A DNA stretch of 8,077 nucleotides, taken from Lutispora sp. Its GTDB lineage: Bacteria > Bacillota > Clostridia > Lutisporales > Lutisporaceae. Of this stretch, positions 1 through 6,210 are shown one piece after another. Positions within the stretch are counted from its first letter, which is position 1. Each line of letters opens with the position of its first letter. The stretch spans positions 1 to 8,077 of the forward strand of contig JAUQXG010000068.1 in assembly GCA_030834765.1 (NCBI GenBank). The letters are read 5' to 3'. Under the pieces are notes generated by a model. It was not told the DNA's origin, ran no database searches, and saw only the letters and a list, made by a program, of their open reading frames with translations. The translations under genes were made by a program, and so were the position numbers.

Positions 1-706
1 ATCTTCCCGGATGTTCTCCTGTTTCCAAAACCATTTTAGCTGCGCCCATCAGTGTCTGTGCTGCTAATGATTGAGCCATTGCTCTTGGCAGCCCCATCTC
101 TACGCCGCCATCTGCCATGGCTTCTATAAACATATAGGCGAAAGCTGGACCTGTACCGCTTACGCTCGTCACTGCATCTATCAATTTTTCATCAACAACA
201 TATCCTATACCCAGTGCATTGAATATTGTCATTGCCGTTTCTTCATCACTCCCTTTTGCATTTTTGCCAAGAGCGATTCCTGATGCGCCCATATTCACAA
301 GCATTGGGGTATTGGGTATAACTCTTATAACTGGCGTTTCTGTGATATAACCTTCTATAAAAGAAAGCTTTACGCCACCTATAATAGATATTACTAGCTG
401 ATCTTTTCTCCAAAAGGCTTTCCTTAAATTTTCCAAAATAGATTTTGTAAATTGAGGCTTTATGGCAAGTATGATGATATCACAGATATCAATAATCTTT
501 AAACAGCCAGCATCCTTAGCAGGCTCATCTTCTAAGATGTTTACTCCATACTTTTCTTTCAAATAGGAAAGTCTTTGCACTGAGATATCTGAAACAAATA
601 TATCAGATGATTGGCAGAGCTCCCCTTTTATCATTCCGCTAAATATAGCTTCACCCATTTGGCCTCCGCCTATAAAGCCTATCTTTTTTCCGTTCAACAT
701 GCTCAT
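1..706 (-). CDS. proC: Pyrroline-5-carboxylate reductase, 3' end cut off by window edge
   Basis: This enzyme reduces 1-pyrroline-5-carboxylate to L-proline with NAD(P)H in the cytoplasm. The first 235 residues are visible, starting at ATG 706, with no stop inside the window; the family usually has about 270 residues. Residues 8-24 form the Rossmann nucleotide-binding start with the glycine-rich GFIGGGQMGEA. Next come AIKPQ (81-85), the RVIPNTP motif (128-134), and the C-terminal helical dimer domain with SGTGPAFAY (183-191), MADGGVEMGLPRAMA (197-211) and a run ending GEHPGR. The conserved SPGGTT segment would lie just past the edge. The stretch around residues 58-73 looks a few residues longer than in common ProC proteins. 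The GAGGAGGAG ribosome site (712-720) overlaps the stop codon of dpaL, so the two are very likely cotranscribed and translationally coupled. A second ATG two codons downstream is an alternative start. The family call is firm; whether its role is biosynthetic or in ornithine/proline fermentation is not visible. Confidence 0.93.
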   Translation of the reverse strand, partial: MSMLNGKKIGFIGGGQMGEAIFSGMIKGELCQSSDIFVSDISVQRLSYLKEKYGVNILEDEPAKDAGCLKIIDICDIIILAIKPQFTKSILENLRKAFWRKDQLVISIIGGVKLSFIEGYITETPVIRVIPNTPMLVNMGASGIALGKNAKGSDEETAMTIFNALGIGYVVDEKLIDAVTSVSGTGPAFAYMFIEAMADGGVEMGLPRAMAQSLAAQTLMGAAKMVLETGEHPGR

Positions 707-719
707 TTGTACTCCTCCT

Positions 720-1880
720 CTAATTCCATAAAACCTTATAATAGTTTTCCGGGTCCGTATCTCCTTCTGTACTTATAATCAATATCCTTGAATCTTTATT
801 GATATTTAGTTTATCCAAAACTTCTTTATATTTTTCGTTTTCCATAAGACAGCTTATGAGCCCCATGCCGACTGCGCCTGATTCTCCTGAAGTCACTTTC
901 TTATCCCCGGGAAGAGGATTTGCAAGAACTCTCATGCCTCTCTTCGCGATATAATCATCACAAGAAAAGAATGCATCTCCATAATCTCTAAGTATATTCC
1001 ACCCTATAGGATTTGGCTCTCCACAAGCCAGTCCTGCCATCATGGTATTCATATCTCCTGTAACAGCGTGAGGCTTTCCATCTCCAGCTTGGACTGACTT
1101 GTATATGCAGTCCGCCTTATTGGGCTCTACAATCAGCGATATAGGTCTTTCTTCTTTATATAGATCTGCATAATAGCCTAGTATTGCGCCGGCAAAGGAG
1201 CCCACTCCTGCTTGCAGTATGATGTGAGTAGGTTTTTCTTCTATCTCATAAGCTATTGCAGCATAGCCTTCCATGATCCATTTAGGGATTTTTTCATAGC
1301 CTTCCCAGGCTGTATCTTGTACCACCACCCAGCCATACTTTGATGCATTTTCTGCTGCCAGCCTCACTGCATCATCATAATTCATGTCCATTATATAACC
1401 TTGGGCGCCAGTTTCTAAGATGGCTTCCAGTCTTCTTTTGGCACTTCCCTTTGGCATATATACCACTGCTCTTTGCCCTAGCTGTTGTGCTGCCCAGGCT
1501 ACTCCTCTGCCATGGTTTCCATCTGTAGCCGTTACAAAGGTGATTTCTCCTAATCTGCTTTTCATCTCTGGAGAGGCAAGCTTTTCAAAGGATAATTTTG
1601 AAATATCCATTTCTAGCCTTTCTGCTAAATACTTTGCTATAGCATAGGCACCTCCCAACACCTTGAAGGCATTAAGTCCAAATCTTTTTGATTCATCCTT
1701 TATCCATACTTCACCTAGGTTCATTTTTCTTGCCAAGCTGTTAAGCTTTATAAGCGGTGTAGGGGAATAATCTTTAAAGCTTGAGTGGAAAGCTACAACC
1801 TCAGAGATTTTTTCCTTGGAAAGAAACGCTGTAAAGTTTAATCCTTCCATTTTCTTTTCATTGATTATGTACTCAATCAA
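720..1880 (-). CDS. dpaL: Diaminopropionate ammonia-lyase (PLP enzyme)
   Basis: This PLP enzyme of fold type II converts 2,3-diaminopropionate (both stereoisomers in the E. coli YgeX enzyme) to pyruvate and two ammonia. Counting from the chosen TTG start (386 residues), the PLP lysine is K73 in DESKRFGLNAFK. The ATDGNHGRG loop carries D120, VQDTAWEGY carries D189, GVGS (225-228) is the phosphate loop, and SGESGA and STEGDTDP lie near the C terminus. The two aspartates match the catalytic pair of the E. coli enzyme. C258 (ADCIYK) and C286 (GLACGEPNP) match its disulfide cysteines. The frame is open to a TTG at 1907, but that codon has no ribosome site. AGGGGG at 1890-1895 lies 9 bases before the TTG at 1880, so I chose that one; ATG 1850 (M20 of the long form) is another option. 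The gene follows the SHOCT-like gene by 13 bases and precedes proC by 13 bases, which implies one operon. The neighbours do not show where its substrate comes from. Confidence 0.93.
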   Translation of the reverse strand: MIEYIINEKKMEGLNFTAFLSKEKISEVVAFHSSFKDYSPTPLIKLNSLARKMNLGEVWIKDESKRFGLNAFKVLGGAYAIAKYLAERLEMDISKLSFEKLASPEMKSRLGEITFVTATDGNHGRGVAWAAQQLGQRAVVYMPKGSAKRRLEAILETGAQGYIMDMNYDDAVRLAAENASKYGWVVVQDTAWEGYEKIPKWIMEGYAAIAYEIEEKPTHIILQAGVGSFAGAILGYYADLYKEERPISLIVEPNKADCIYKSVQAGDGKPHAVTGDMNTMMAGLACGEPNPIGWNILRDYGDAFFSCDDYIAKRGMRVLANPLPGDKKVTSGESGAVGMGLISCLMENEKYKEVLDKLNINKDSRILIISTEGDTDPENYYKVLWN

Positions 1881-1889
1881 GTCATCATA

Positions 1890-1895
1890 CCCCCT
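1890..1895 (-). promoter_or_regulatory. Ribosome binding site that sets the dpaL start
   Basis: AGGGGG on the minus strand overlaps the TAG stop of the upstream gene (1894-1896) and sits 9 bases before the in-frame TTG at 1880. The upstream in-frame TTG at 1907 has only A/T-rich sequence before it. The ATGs at 1888 and 1885 are out of frame and soon meet a stop. The arrangement favours a coupled start at 1880. Confidence 0.6.
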
Positions 1896-2328
1896 ATGAT
1901 TTTTCAAATATTTGATTTACAAGTTTATCATATTCTTCTTCTGTGATTAAGCTTTTATCTCTCAAATTGGTTAAATGCCTCATTTTGGTTTCTACATCAT
2001 CCGCGGTGTGAGGTTTCTCTTTAAATTCGTCTAAATCTTCTTCTATTTTCTCAATGATATCAATATCAGAAGTGTTTTCCTCCTCCTGACCTGATCTGTT
2101 GCGCGCAATATATGCAAAGGATGCTGTTCCAATGCTTACTATAATTACATATACCCCAAGAATAAAATAAAGCTCTCGTATACGCCTTGTTTTTGTTGTT
2201 TCTTCAAACTTATATGTACCCTTTGGATAGTTTTTATCGATTCTATCATATTCCATGAGGCAGTATACACAAATTCCTACTATAATTGCTACGCCAATAG
2301 TAACGATTATATTTTGCCGTCTATTCAT
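1894..2328 (-). CDS. Small two-helix membrane protein with C-terminal SHOCT-like domain
   Basis: The protein has 144 residues and no function I can name. It has two hydrophobic helices, at about residues 7-25 and 53-75. The loop between them is about 27 residues long and rich in charge and threonine (KFEETTKTRR). A long acidic tail follows (EEENTSDIDIIEKIEEDLDEF, about 82-103). The end, about residues 116-142, reads LTNLRDKSLITEEEYDKL, which fits the SHOCT short C-terminal domain pattern of a leucine-rich helix, a 'G/S-L-I-T-E-E-E-Y/F' turn and a second helix. SHOCT domains are common at the ends of small membrane or phage-like proteins and are thought to mediate oligomerisation; that role is only inferred here. 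ATG 2328 has a strong GGAGGTG site (2336-2342) 7 bases upstream. It is the first gene after the mcp terminator and is followed closely by dpaL and proC, so it probably leads that operon. A link to diaminopropionate or proline metabolism is unproven. Confidence 0.75.
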   Translation of the reverse strand: MNRRQNIIVTIGVAIIVGICVYCLMEYDRIDKNYPKGTYKFEETTKTRRIRELYFILGVYVIIVSIGTASFAYIARNRSGQEEENTSDIDIIEKIEEDLDEFKEKPHTADDVETKMRHLTNLRDKSLITEEEYDKLVNQIFEKS

Positions 2329-2391
2329 AATAAAACACCTCCGAATTTATAAATTCTTCATAAAAATGCTTTTTCCTGCCAGCGTATAAAT

Positions 2392-2424
2392 AAACCTGGA
2401 AGCCTTTATATAGCTTCCAGGTTT
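2392..2424 (-). terminator. Intrinsic terminator of the chemotaxis receptor gene
   Basis: A perfect 12-bp stem (AAACCTGGAAGC paired with GCTTCCAGGTTT) with a 9-base loop lies 32 bases past the mcp stop. On the minus strand the stem is followed by the U-rich but interrupted run ATTTATAC, so the T tract is moderate. It separates mcp from the SHOCT-dpaL-proC set and could work partly in either direction. Confidence 0.75.
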
Positions 2425-2456
2425 TAGGTAGATCACTGAAATTTTGAATCATTAGC

Positions 2457-4445
2457 CTATTCTATTTTAAATGCACCTATTGCATCTTTCAAATTAGATG
2501 CTGTATCGTTTAATTCCTGTGCTGAAGCTGTTACTTCTTGAACCGCCGCGGACATTTCTTGAACAGATGCCCCTACTTCTTCTGAAGCAGCCGCTGTTTC
2601 TTCAGACACCGCTGATATATTTTCAATAGCCTGCACAATTTCTGATTTGCTTCTATCCATATCTACCAATGCACCGGCTACCATATCTATTTGCCCTACA
2701 ATCTCATTGATAGCATTCGATACTTTTTCAAAAGCTATTCTTGACTCTTCTACTGCCTGATCTTGGCTCTCCACTACAATGTTTACTTTTTGTACTGCTT
2801 CTACTGTGCTTTCAGTCTGCTGCTGCATATCATTGATTAAGATTCTGATTTCTTTGGCTGCATTGGAGGTCTCCTCAGCAAGCTTTCTTACTTCATCCGC
2901 AACTACAGCAAATCCTTTTCCTGCTTCCCCGGCTCTTGCTGCTTCTATTGCTGCATTTAGTGCAAGGAGATTTGTTTGACCTGCTATAGATGTTATAGTT
3001 TCTGTAATATTAGATATGGTATTTGACTTATCACTAAGCTCATCTATTTTTTTCCCAACTTCATTGGTAATCAGCCTGCTTTCTGCAGATTTTTCCTTTA
3101 ATACATTTATGGTCTTTATGCCTTCTATATTCATCATTACTGCAATATGAGCAGACTCTTTCATTACCTTTGAGTTTTCCACTACGCCATTCATATTTTC
3201 TGATAATGTGTTTATCATATGTGCACCTTTTTGAGTCTCTTCTGCTTGATCTTCGGCTCCTCTGGCTATTTCTTGTACCGTATTAGAAACTTCTTGAGTA
3301 GATGCCGCCGTCTCTTCTGATGTAGCAGCAAGGTTTTGAGCGGATTCTGCCAAACCTACTGAAATATCAGTAACTTTGCTTGCAAGTTTTTGAATATTTT
3401 CAACCATGATGTTAAAGCTTTGTGTTAATTTCCCTACTTCGTCTTGACTCTTTGTATGGACTCGAACAGTCATATCTCCTTTTTCGGCCTTTCCCATAGC
3501 TTCCATTACTTGTTTTATTGGTTTTGTAATGCTTAAAGCGATTAAAGAGCCTAATAATGCAACGAGGATTACACTGATAACAGAGATCAACGTTGTATAA
3601 TTTCTAATTTCCCCAAGCATATCATTTAATTCATGATGTTCAATGCTGCTTGCTATTTTCCAACCAGTCTCTTTATTTGTCACAAACACTAAGAATTTAT
3701 CCGCACCGCTATCATTATATTCTTCAAAGCCTGAAGTACCTTTCAATATTGTCTGTATAAAGTTTTTTCCGCTTAGGTCTTTACCAATAGCGGCCTTATC
3801 TGCATGCATCAGAATAACACCTTTGCTGTCAGAAACAAACATATAGCCTGTTTTCCCTATCTTTGTGCCAGAAACAGATTCAGATAACTTTTCTAAATCA
3901 ACATCTATTGCCATTACCCCTACTAAAGCTCCATCCAGCTTTACAGCCTTTGCTATGGATAAAATAGTTTTACCAGAGCCAGCATCCACATAGGCTGCTG
4001 TCTTTATTATTTTACCATCGGCATTTACAGCATCTTGATACCAAGGTCTTGTTCTAGGGTCAAAGTCTGTTCCCAAATCCTGAGCTGGATAGAGATGCAT
4101 TTTTCCCTCTGTGGTACCTATATAAACATTCATGGCATCTTTGTGGGTTTCTTTGAATTCGCCAAAATATTTATAAACTTCTTCTGAAAATGCTGGATTT
4201 ACAACAATTGACTTTACTTTTTCATTGTTAGAAAGCAATTCCATTCCTTCACCCATATTGAAAAAAAATGAGTCAATCACTTTATTTTGTTCTTCTACCA
4301 TAGCTAAAGAATTGGTTTTATACTGTTCTGTTAAAATGTCATTCATTTTGATAAAGGACAATGCTCCTGTAGCAGAAACCGAAAAAAACACCACAAGTAT
4401 AAATGCCATAATAAGTTTTGTTTTTATGCTTACCTTTTTAAACAA
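2457..4445 (-). CDS. Methyl-accepting chemotaxis protein with dCache ligand domain
   Basis: This is a membrane receptor that signals through CheA/CheW. With the chosen start it has 662 residues. TM1 is at about 10-31, an extracytoplasmic dCache domain at about 34-280, TM2 at about 282-306, and HAMP at about 303-356 ([13 protein letters not shown]...GDMTVRV). A long coiled-coil signalling domain follows, with the conserved hairpin tip around 487-533 ([17 protein letters not shown] at 491-507). Glutamate/glutamine-rich SEETAA blocks on both arms are likely methylation regions. The dCache domain has RPWYQD (R133, W135, Y136, D138) and a later D181 in AIDVD. These fit the known amino-acid-binding dCache motif except that the leading tyrosine position is F128. 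An ATG at 4490 would add 15 residues, but it lacks a ribosome site and nearly touches the likely transcription start. TTG 4445 has GAGAGGGG 6 bases upstream and gives a normal [10 protein letters not shown] start. There is no C-terminal CheR-docking pentapeptide. The gene stands alone between two terminators. Amino-acid sensing is an inference. Confidence 0.94.
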   Translation of the reverse strand: MFKKVSIKTKLIMAFILVVFFSVSATGALSFIKMNDILTEQYKTNSLAMVEEQNKVIDSFFFNMGEGMELLSNNEKVKSIVVNPAFSEEVYKYFGEFKETHKDAMNVYIGTTEGKMHLYPAQDLGTDFDPRTRPWYQDAVNADGKIIKTAAYVDAGSGKTILSIAKAVKLDGALVGVMAIDVDLEKLSESVSGTKIGKTGYMFVSDSKGVILMHADKAAIGKDLSGKNFIQTILKGTSGFEEYNDSGADKFLVFVTNKETGWKIASSIEHHELNDMLGEIRNYTTLISVISVILVALLGSLIALSITKPIKQVMEAMGKAEKGDMTVRVHTKSQDEVGKLTQSFNIMVENIQKLASKVTDISVGLAESAQNLAATSEETAASTQEVSNTVQEIARGAEDQAEETQKGAHMINTLSENMNGVVENSKVMKESAHIAVMMNIEGIKTINVLKEKSAESRLITNEVGKKIDELSDKSNTISNITETITSIAGQTNLLALNAAIEAARAGEAGKGFAVVADEVRKLAEETSNAAKEIRILINDMQQQTESTVEAVQKVNIVVESQDQAVEESRIAFEKVSNAINEIVGQIDMVAGALVDMDRSKSEIVQAIENISAVSEETAAASEEVGASVQEMSAAVQEVTASAQELNDTASNLKDAIGAFKIE

Positions 4446-4451
4446 TTGGTT

Positions 4452-4459
4452 CCCCTCTC
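4452..4459 (-). promoter_or_regulatory. Ribosome binding site that sets the mcp TTG start
   Basis: GAGAGGGG on the minus strand is followed by AACCAA and then TTG at 4445, a 6-base spacing. The upstream ATGs at 4490 and 4463 have no comparable site, so the TTG is the better start. Confidence 0.65.
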
Positions 4460-4500
4460 TCATTCGACTTATTTCGCCATAATAACACATTTTTTGTGCT

Positions 4501-4506
4501 ATTATA
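4501..4506 (-). promoter_or_regulatory. Possible -10 element for mcp
   Basis: A perfect TATAAT lies on the minus strand 55 bases before the chosen TTG start. The region 16 to 18 bases further upstream (AATTTT or similar) is a poor -35, and I see no clear sigma-D motility promoter. The surroundings are very A/T-rich, so this could be chance. Confidence 0.3.
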
Positions 4507-4530
4507 TATTACCGCATTTAAAGAAAATTT

Positions 4531-4549
4531 TCTATATAAATTATATAGA
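4531..4549. repeat. A/T-rich 9-bp inverted repeat upstream of mcp
   Basis: TCTATATAA and TTATATAGA form a perfect 9-bp palindrome around one central A. It lies between the tnaA terminator and the possible mcp -10 element, at a position that would suit an operator for mcp. It is A/T-only apart from its ends, so no protein can be assigned. Confidence 0.35.
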
Positions 4550-4554
4550 TGTGA

Positions 4555-4587
4555 AAAGACTGTCAATTCTACAAATTGACAGTCTTT
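4555..4587 (-). terminator. Intrinsic terminator of tnaA
   Basis: A perfect 14-bp stem (AAAGACTGTCAATT paired with AATTGACAGTCTTT) with a 5-base loop begins 16 bases past the tnaA stop. On the minus strand its 3' arm ends in a run of four T. It should end the tryptophanase transcript and isolates tnaA from mcp. The plus-strand flank, CTTTCTT, is a weaker T tract. Confidence 0.87.
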
Positions 4588-4602
4588 CTTAAAAAGTTAT
4601 AT

Positions 4603-5982
4603 TTATTTTACAGGTCTAAGCTTCGCTGTGAAATGTCTTAATACCTTTGGTTCATATTCTAATTCAACACCCTTAATGGATGCTGCTCTTTCTTTTACAG
4701 CAATCAAGCAATCTGCTATATAATCCATATGTCTGTCTGTATATACTCTTCTCGGAATGGTAAGTCTCATCAACTCCATTGGAGACTCTAGCTGTTCTCC
4801 TGTCTCTACATCTCTTCCAAGAAGGAAAGAGCCTATTTCAACTGCTCGGATACCGCCTTCTAGGTATAATTCATTGGCAAGAGCTTGTGCTGGAAACTGA
4901 TGGTATGGAATATGTGGAAGAAGCTTCTTAGCATCTACAAACACTGCGTGTCCGCCAGTAGGATACTGTATTGGCACTCCACCGTCCATTAATCTTTTTC
5001 CTAGGTATTCTATTTGTCCGATTCTATATTCTAAATAGGATTCTTCTACACCTTCTTGAAGACCTACAGCCAATGCTTCGATATCTCTTCCTGCAAGTCC
5101 GCCATATGTTGGGAAGCCTTCAAAAGGAACAAGCATGGATCTTGTGTTTCTATAAACCTCTTCATCCTCTTTTACGCCGATTAGCCCGCCTATATTTACA
5201 AGCCCATCCTTTTTCGCACTCATTGTGAAACCTTCTGCATAGGAGAACATTTCTCTGACTATTTCTTTTATGGACTTATCTCCATAGCCTTCTTCTCTGA
5301 TCTTTATAAAATAGGCATTTTCTGCATATCTAGCAGCATCTATAAATACTTTTACTGCATATTTCTTGCAGATTTCGCTTACTGCTTTTATGTTAGCCAT
5401 TGATACAGGTTGACCGCCAGCACTGTTACAAGTTACTGTAATGATACAAAAAGCAATATTTTCTTTGCCTCTTTTTTGTATATAGCTTTCTAATTTTTCC
5501 AGATCAAAATCGCCTTTAAAAGGATGTGGAGTCATGGTGTCAAAAGCTCTGTCATGTATGAGGTTCACTGCATGACCGCCTGCAATCTCTATATGAGCCA
5601 TGGTAGTATCAAAATGCATATTTCCTATAACATCTTGGCCTTTTTTTATAAATTGAGGAAAAAATACTTGCTCTGCTCCTCTGCCTTGATGTGTAGGGAT
5701 AATATATTTATAGTTTGTAATATCTTGAGCTGATTCTACTAATTTGTAGTAACTTCTGCTTCCTGCATAGGACTCGTCGCCCATCATAATTCCTGCCCAT
5801 TGTCTGTCGCTCATTGCTCCTGTACCGCTGTCTGTAAGAATGTCTATATAAATATCCTCTGCTTTAAGAGAAAATGGATTATATCCTGCTTCCTTTAGTG
5901 CCGCTTCCCTTCTCTCTCTTGATACTAGATTTATTGGTTCAACCATTTTAATCTTAAAAGGTTCTGCTTTCACTTTACTCAT
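4603..5982 (-). CDS. tnaA: Tryptophanase (L-tryptophan indole-lyase)
   Basis: This cytoplasmic PLP enzyme splits L-tryptophan into indole, pyruvate and ammonia; the family also acts on cysteine and serine. It has 459 residues, close to the usual 460-475. The PLP lysine is K258 in TMSAKKD. D215 and R218 (DAARYAEN) face the cofactor ring, and THQGRGAE (97-104) is the phosphate-binding turn. The close relative tyrosine phenol-lyase is excluded by three features. The C-terminal LRHFTAKL carries H450 (E. coli H463), where tyrosine phenol-lyases have phenylalanine. [11 protein letters not shown] replaces the MERG segment with its substrate-binding arginine. HFDTT and TVTCNSAGG follow the tryptophanase pattern. 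ATG 5982 has AAGGAGG (5992-5998) 9 bases upstream. A -24/-12 promoter lies about 31 bases before the start, with activator-type dyads further up and the activator gene next to them. There is no TnaC-like leader peptide in the predicted 5' leader and no TnaB permease in the window. A terminator follows, so it is probably monocistronic. Confidence 0.96.
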   Translation of the reverse strand: MSKVKAEPFKIKMVEPINLVSRERREAALKEAGYNPFSLKAEDIYIDILTDSGTGAMSDRQWAGIMMGDESYAGSRSYYKLVESAQDITNYKYIIPTHQGRGAEQVFFPQFIKKGQDVIGNMHFDTTMAHIEIAGGHAVNLIHDRAFDTMTPHPFKGDFDLEKLESYIQKRGKENIAFCIITVTCNSAGGQPVSMANIKAVSEICKKYAVKVFIDAARYAENAYFIKIREEGYGDKSIKEIVREMFSYAEGFTMSAKKDGLVNIGGLIGVKEDEEVYRNTRSMLVPFEGFPTYGGLAGRDIEALAVGLQEGVEESYLEYRIGQIEYLGKRLMDGGVPIQYPTGGHAVFVDAKKLLPHIPYHQFPAQALANELYLEGGIRAVEIGSFLLGRDVETGEQLESPMELMRLTIPRRVYTDRHMDYIADCLIAVKERAASIKGVELEYEPKVLRHFTAKLRPVK

Positions 5983-6023
5983 TATTGTAGTCCTCCTTGT
6001 TTTTATTCTTGTATATATAGTAT

Positions 6024-6039
6024 TGCAAAATTCATGCCA
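6024..6039 (-). promoter_or_regulatory. Sigma-54 (-24/-12) promoter of tnaA
   Basis: The minus strand reads TGGCATGAATTTTGCA, matching the consensus TGGCAC-N5-TTGCA at all positions but one. The key GG (6037-6038) and GC (6025-6026) are separated by exactly 10 bases. The start of transcription would fall near 6013, leaving a leader of about 31 bases that contains the AAGGAGG site. A sigma-54 activator gene lies just upstream, which strongly supports the call. Confidence 0.88.
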
Positions 6040-6121
6040 TTTATTTGTAATATTTATTCATGTATTATCAATGATTATTTCCCTCTAAAGGGTATAGGCA
6101 TAGCGATAAAAGCACTAGCAT

Positions 6122-6138
6122 TGTACCTATTAGATACA
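6122..6138. promoter_or_regulatory. Candidate activator site A (TGT-N11-ACA dyad)
   Basis: TGTACCTATTAGATACA is an imperfect palindrome centred at 6130, about 117 bases upstream of the predicted tnaA start of transcription. It shares TGT, the fifth-position C and the GATACA end with site B. Its centre is 31 bp (about three helical turns) from site B. The distance suits an upstream activating sequence. Binding by the neighbouring activator is inferred. Confidence 0.5.
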
Positions 6139-6152
6139 TATAAAACATATAA

Positions 6153-6169
6153 TGTCCAATTATGATACA
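6153..6169. promoter_or_regulatory. Candidate activator site B (TGT-N11-ACA dyad)
   Basis: TGTCCAATTATGATACA is centred at 6161, about -148 from the predicted tnaA start. The dyad is visible as TGT...AT.AT...ACA. An exact copy in the opposite orientation is site C, 41 bp away centre to centre. It probably forms part of the upstream activating sequence of the sigma-54 activator. Confidence 0.6.
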
Positions 6170-6193
6170 AAATTGCCTAGCAATATTGGACTT

Positions 6194-6210
6194 TGTATCA
6201 TAATTGGACA
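6194..6210. promoter_or_regulatory. Candidate activator site C (inverted copy of site B)
   Basis: TGTATCATAATTGGACA is the exact reverse complement of site B. It is centred at 6202, about -189 from the predicted tnaA start. It begins directly after the activator stop codon. Its 41-bp distance from site B is about four helical turns, so both sites lie on roughly the same DNA face. Confidence 0.6.

Larger units (their letters stand above)
6153..6210. repeat. Perfect 19-bp inverted repeat with 20-base spacer
   Basis: The arms are TGTCCAATTATGATACAAA (6153-6171) and its exact complement (6192-6210). The outer end abuts the stop codon of the activator gene at 6211. The spacer holds a smaller hairpin (ATTGC-CTA-GCAAT, 6172-6184) and a further ATTGGAC copy. 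In DNA it presents two activator-type sites. In RNA it would fold into a long stem at the end of the rhodanese-activator transcript, followed by TTATATGTTTT, so it might also end that transcript, although the T tract is poor. Confidence 0.8.

Noticed and set aside
71..283. Plus-strand open frame of 70 codons, and similar plus-strand frames across the window
   Set aside because: They all lie opposite strongly supported minus-strand genes or proC, show no family resemblance and have no good ribosome sites.
720..1880. Threonine or serine dehydratase as the product of the fold type II PLP gene
   Set aside because: DESKRFGLNAFK, VQDTAWEGY, GLACGEPNP and STEGDTDP together are specific to diaminopropionate ammonia-lyase.
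2368..2381. TGGCAG...AGCAT on the minus strand before the SHOCT-like gene, resembling a sigma-54 promoter
   Set aside because: GG and GC are 9 bases apart instead of the strictly needed 10, and the -12 box lacks TTGC. It is therefore not called as a promoter.
4603..5982. Tyrosine phenol-lyase as the product instead of tryptophanase
   Set aside because: The histidine of LRHFTAKL and the VEIGSFLLG segment are tryptophanase features. Tyrosine phenol-lyase has phenylalanine and an arginine there.
6065..6077. TATCAATGATTAT between the tnaA promoter and the dyads, resembling an IHF site
   Set aside because: It does not match the TTR part of the consensus, and Firmicutes generally lack IHF. The DNA is A/T-rich, so a partial match is expected by chance.
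6064..6092. CCCTCTAAAGGG small hairpin in the tnaA upstream region
   Set aside because: The stem has only four sure pairs and lies upstream of the predicted transcription start. It is neither a convincing riboswitch nor a terminator.
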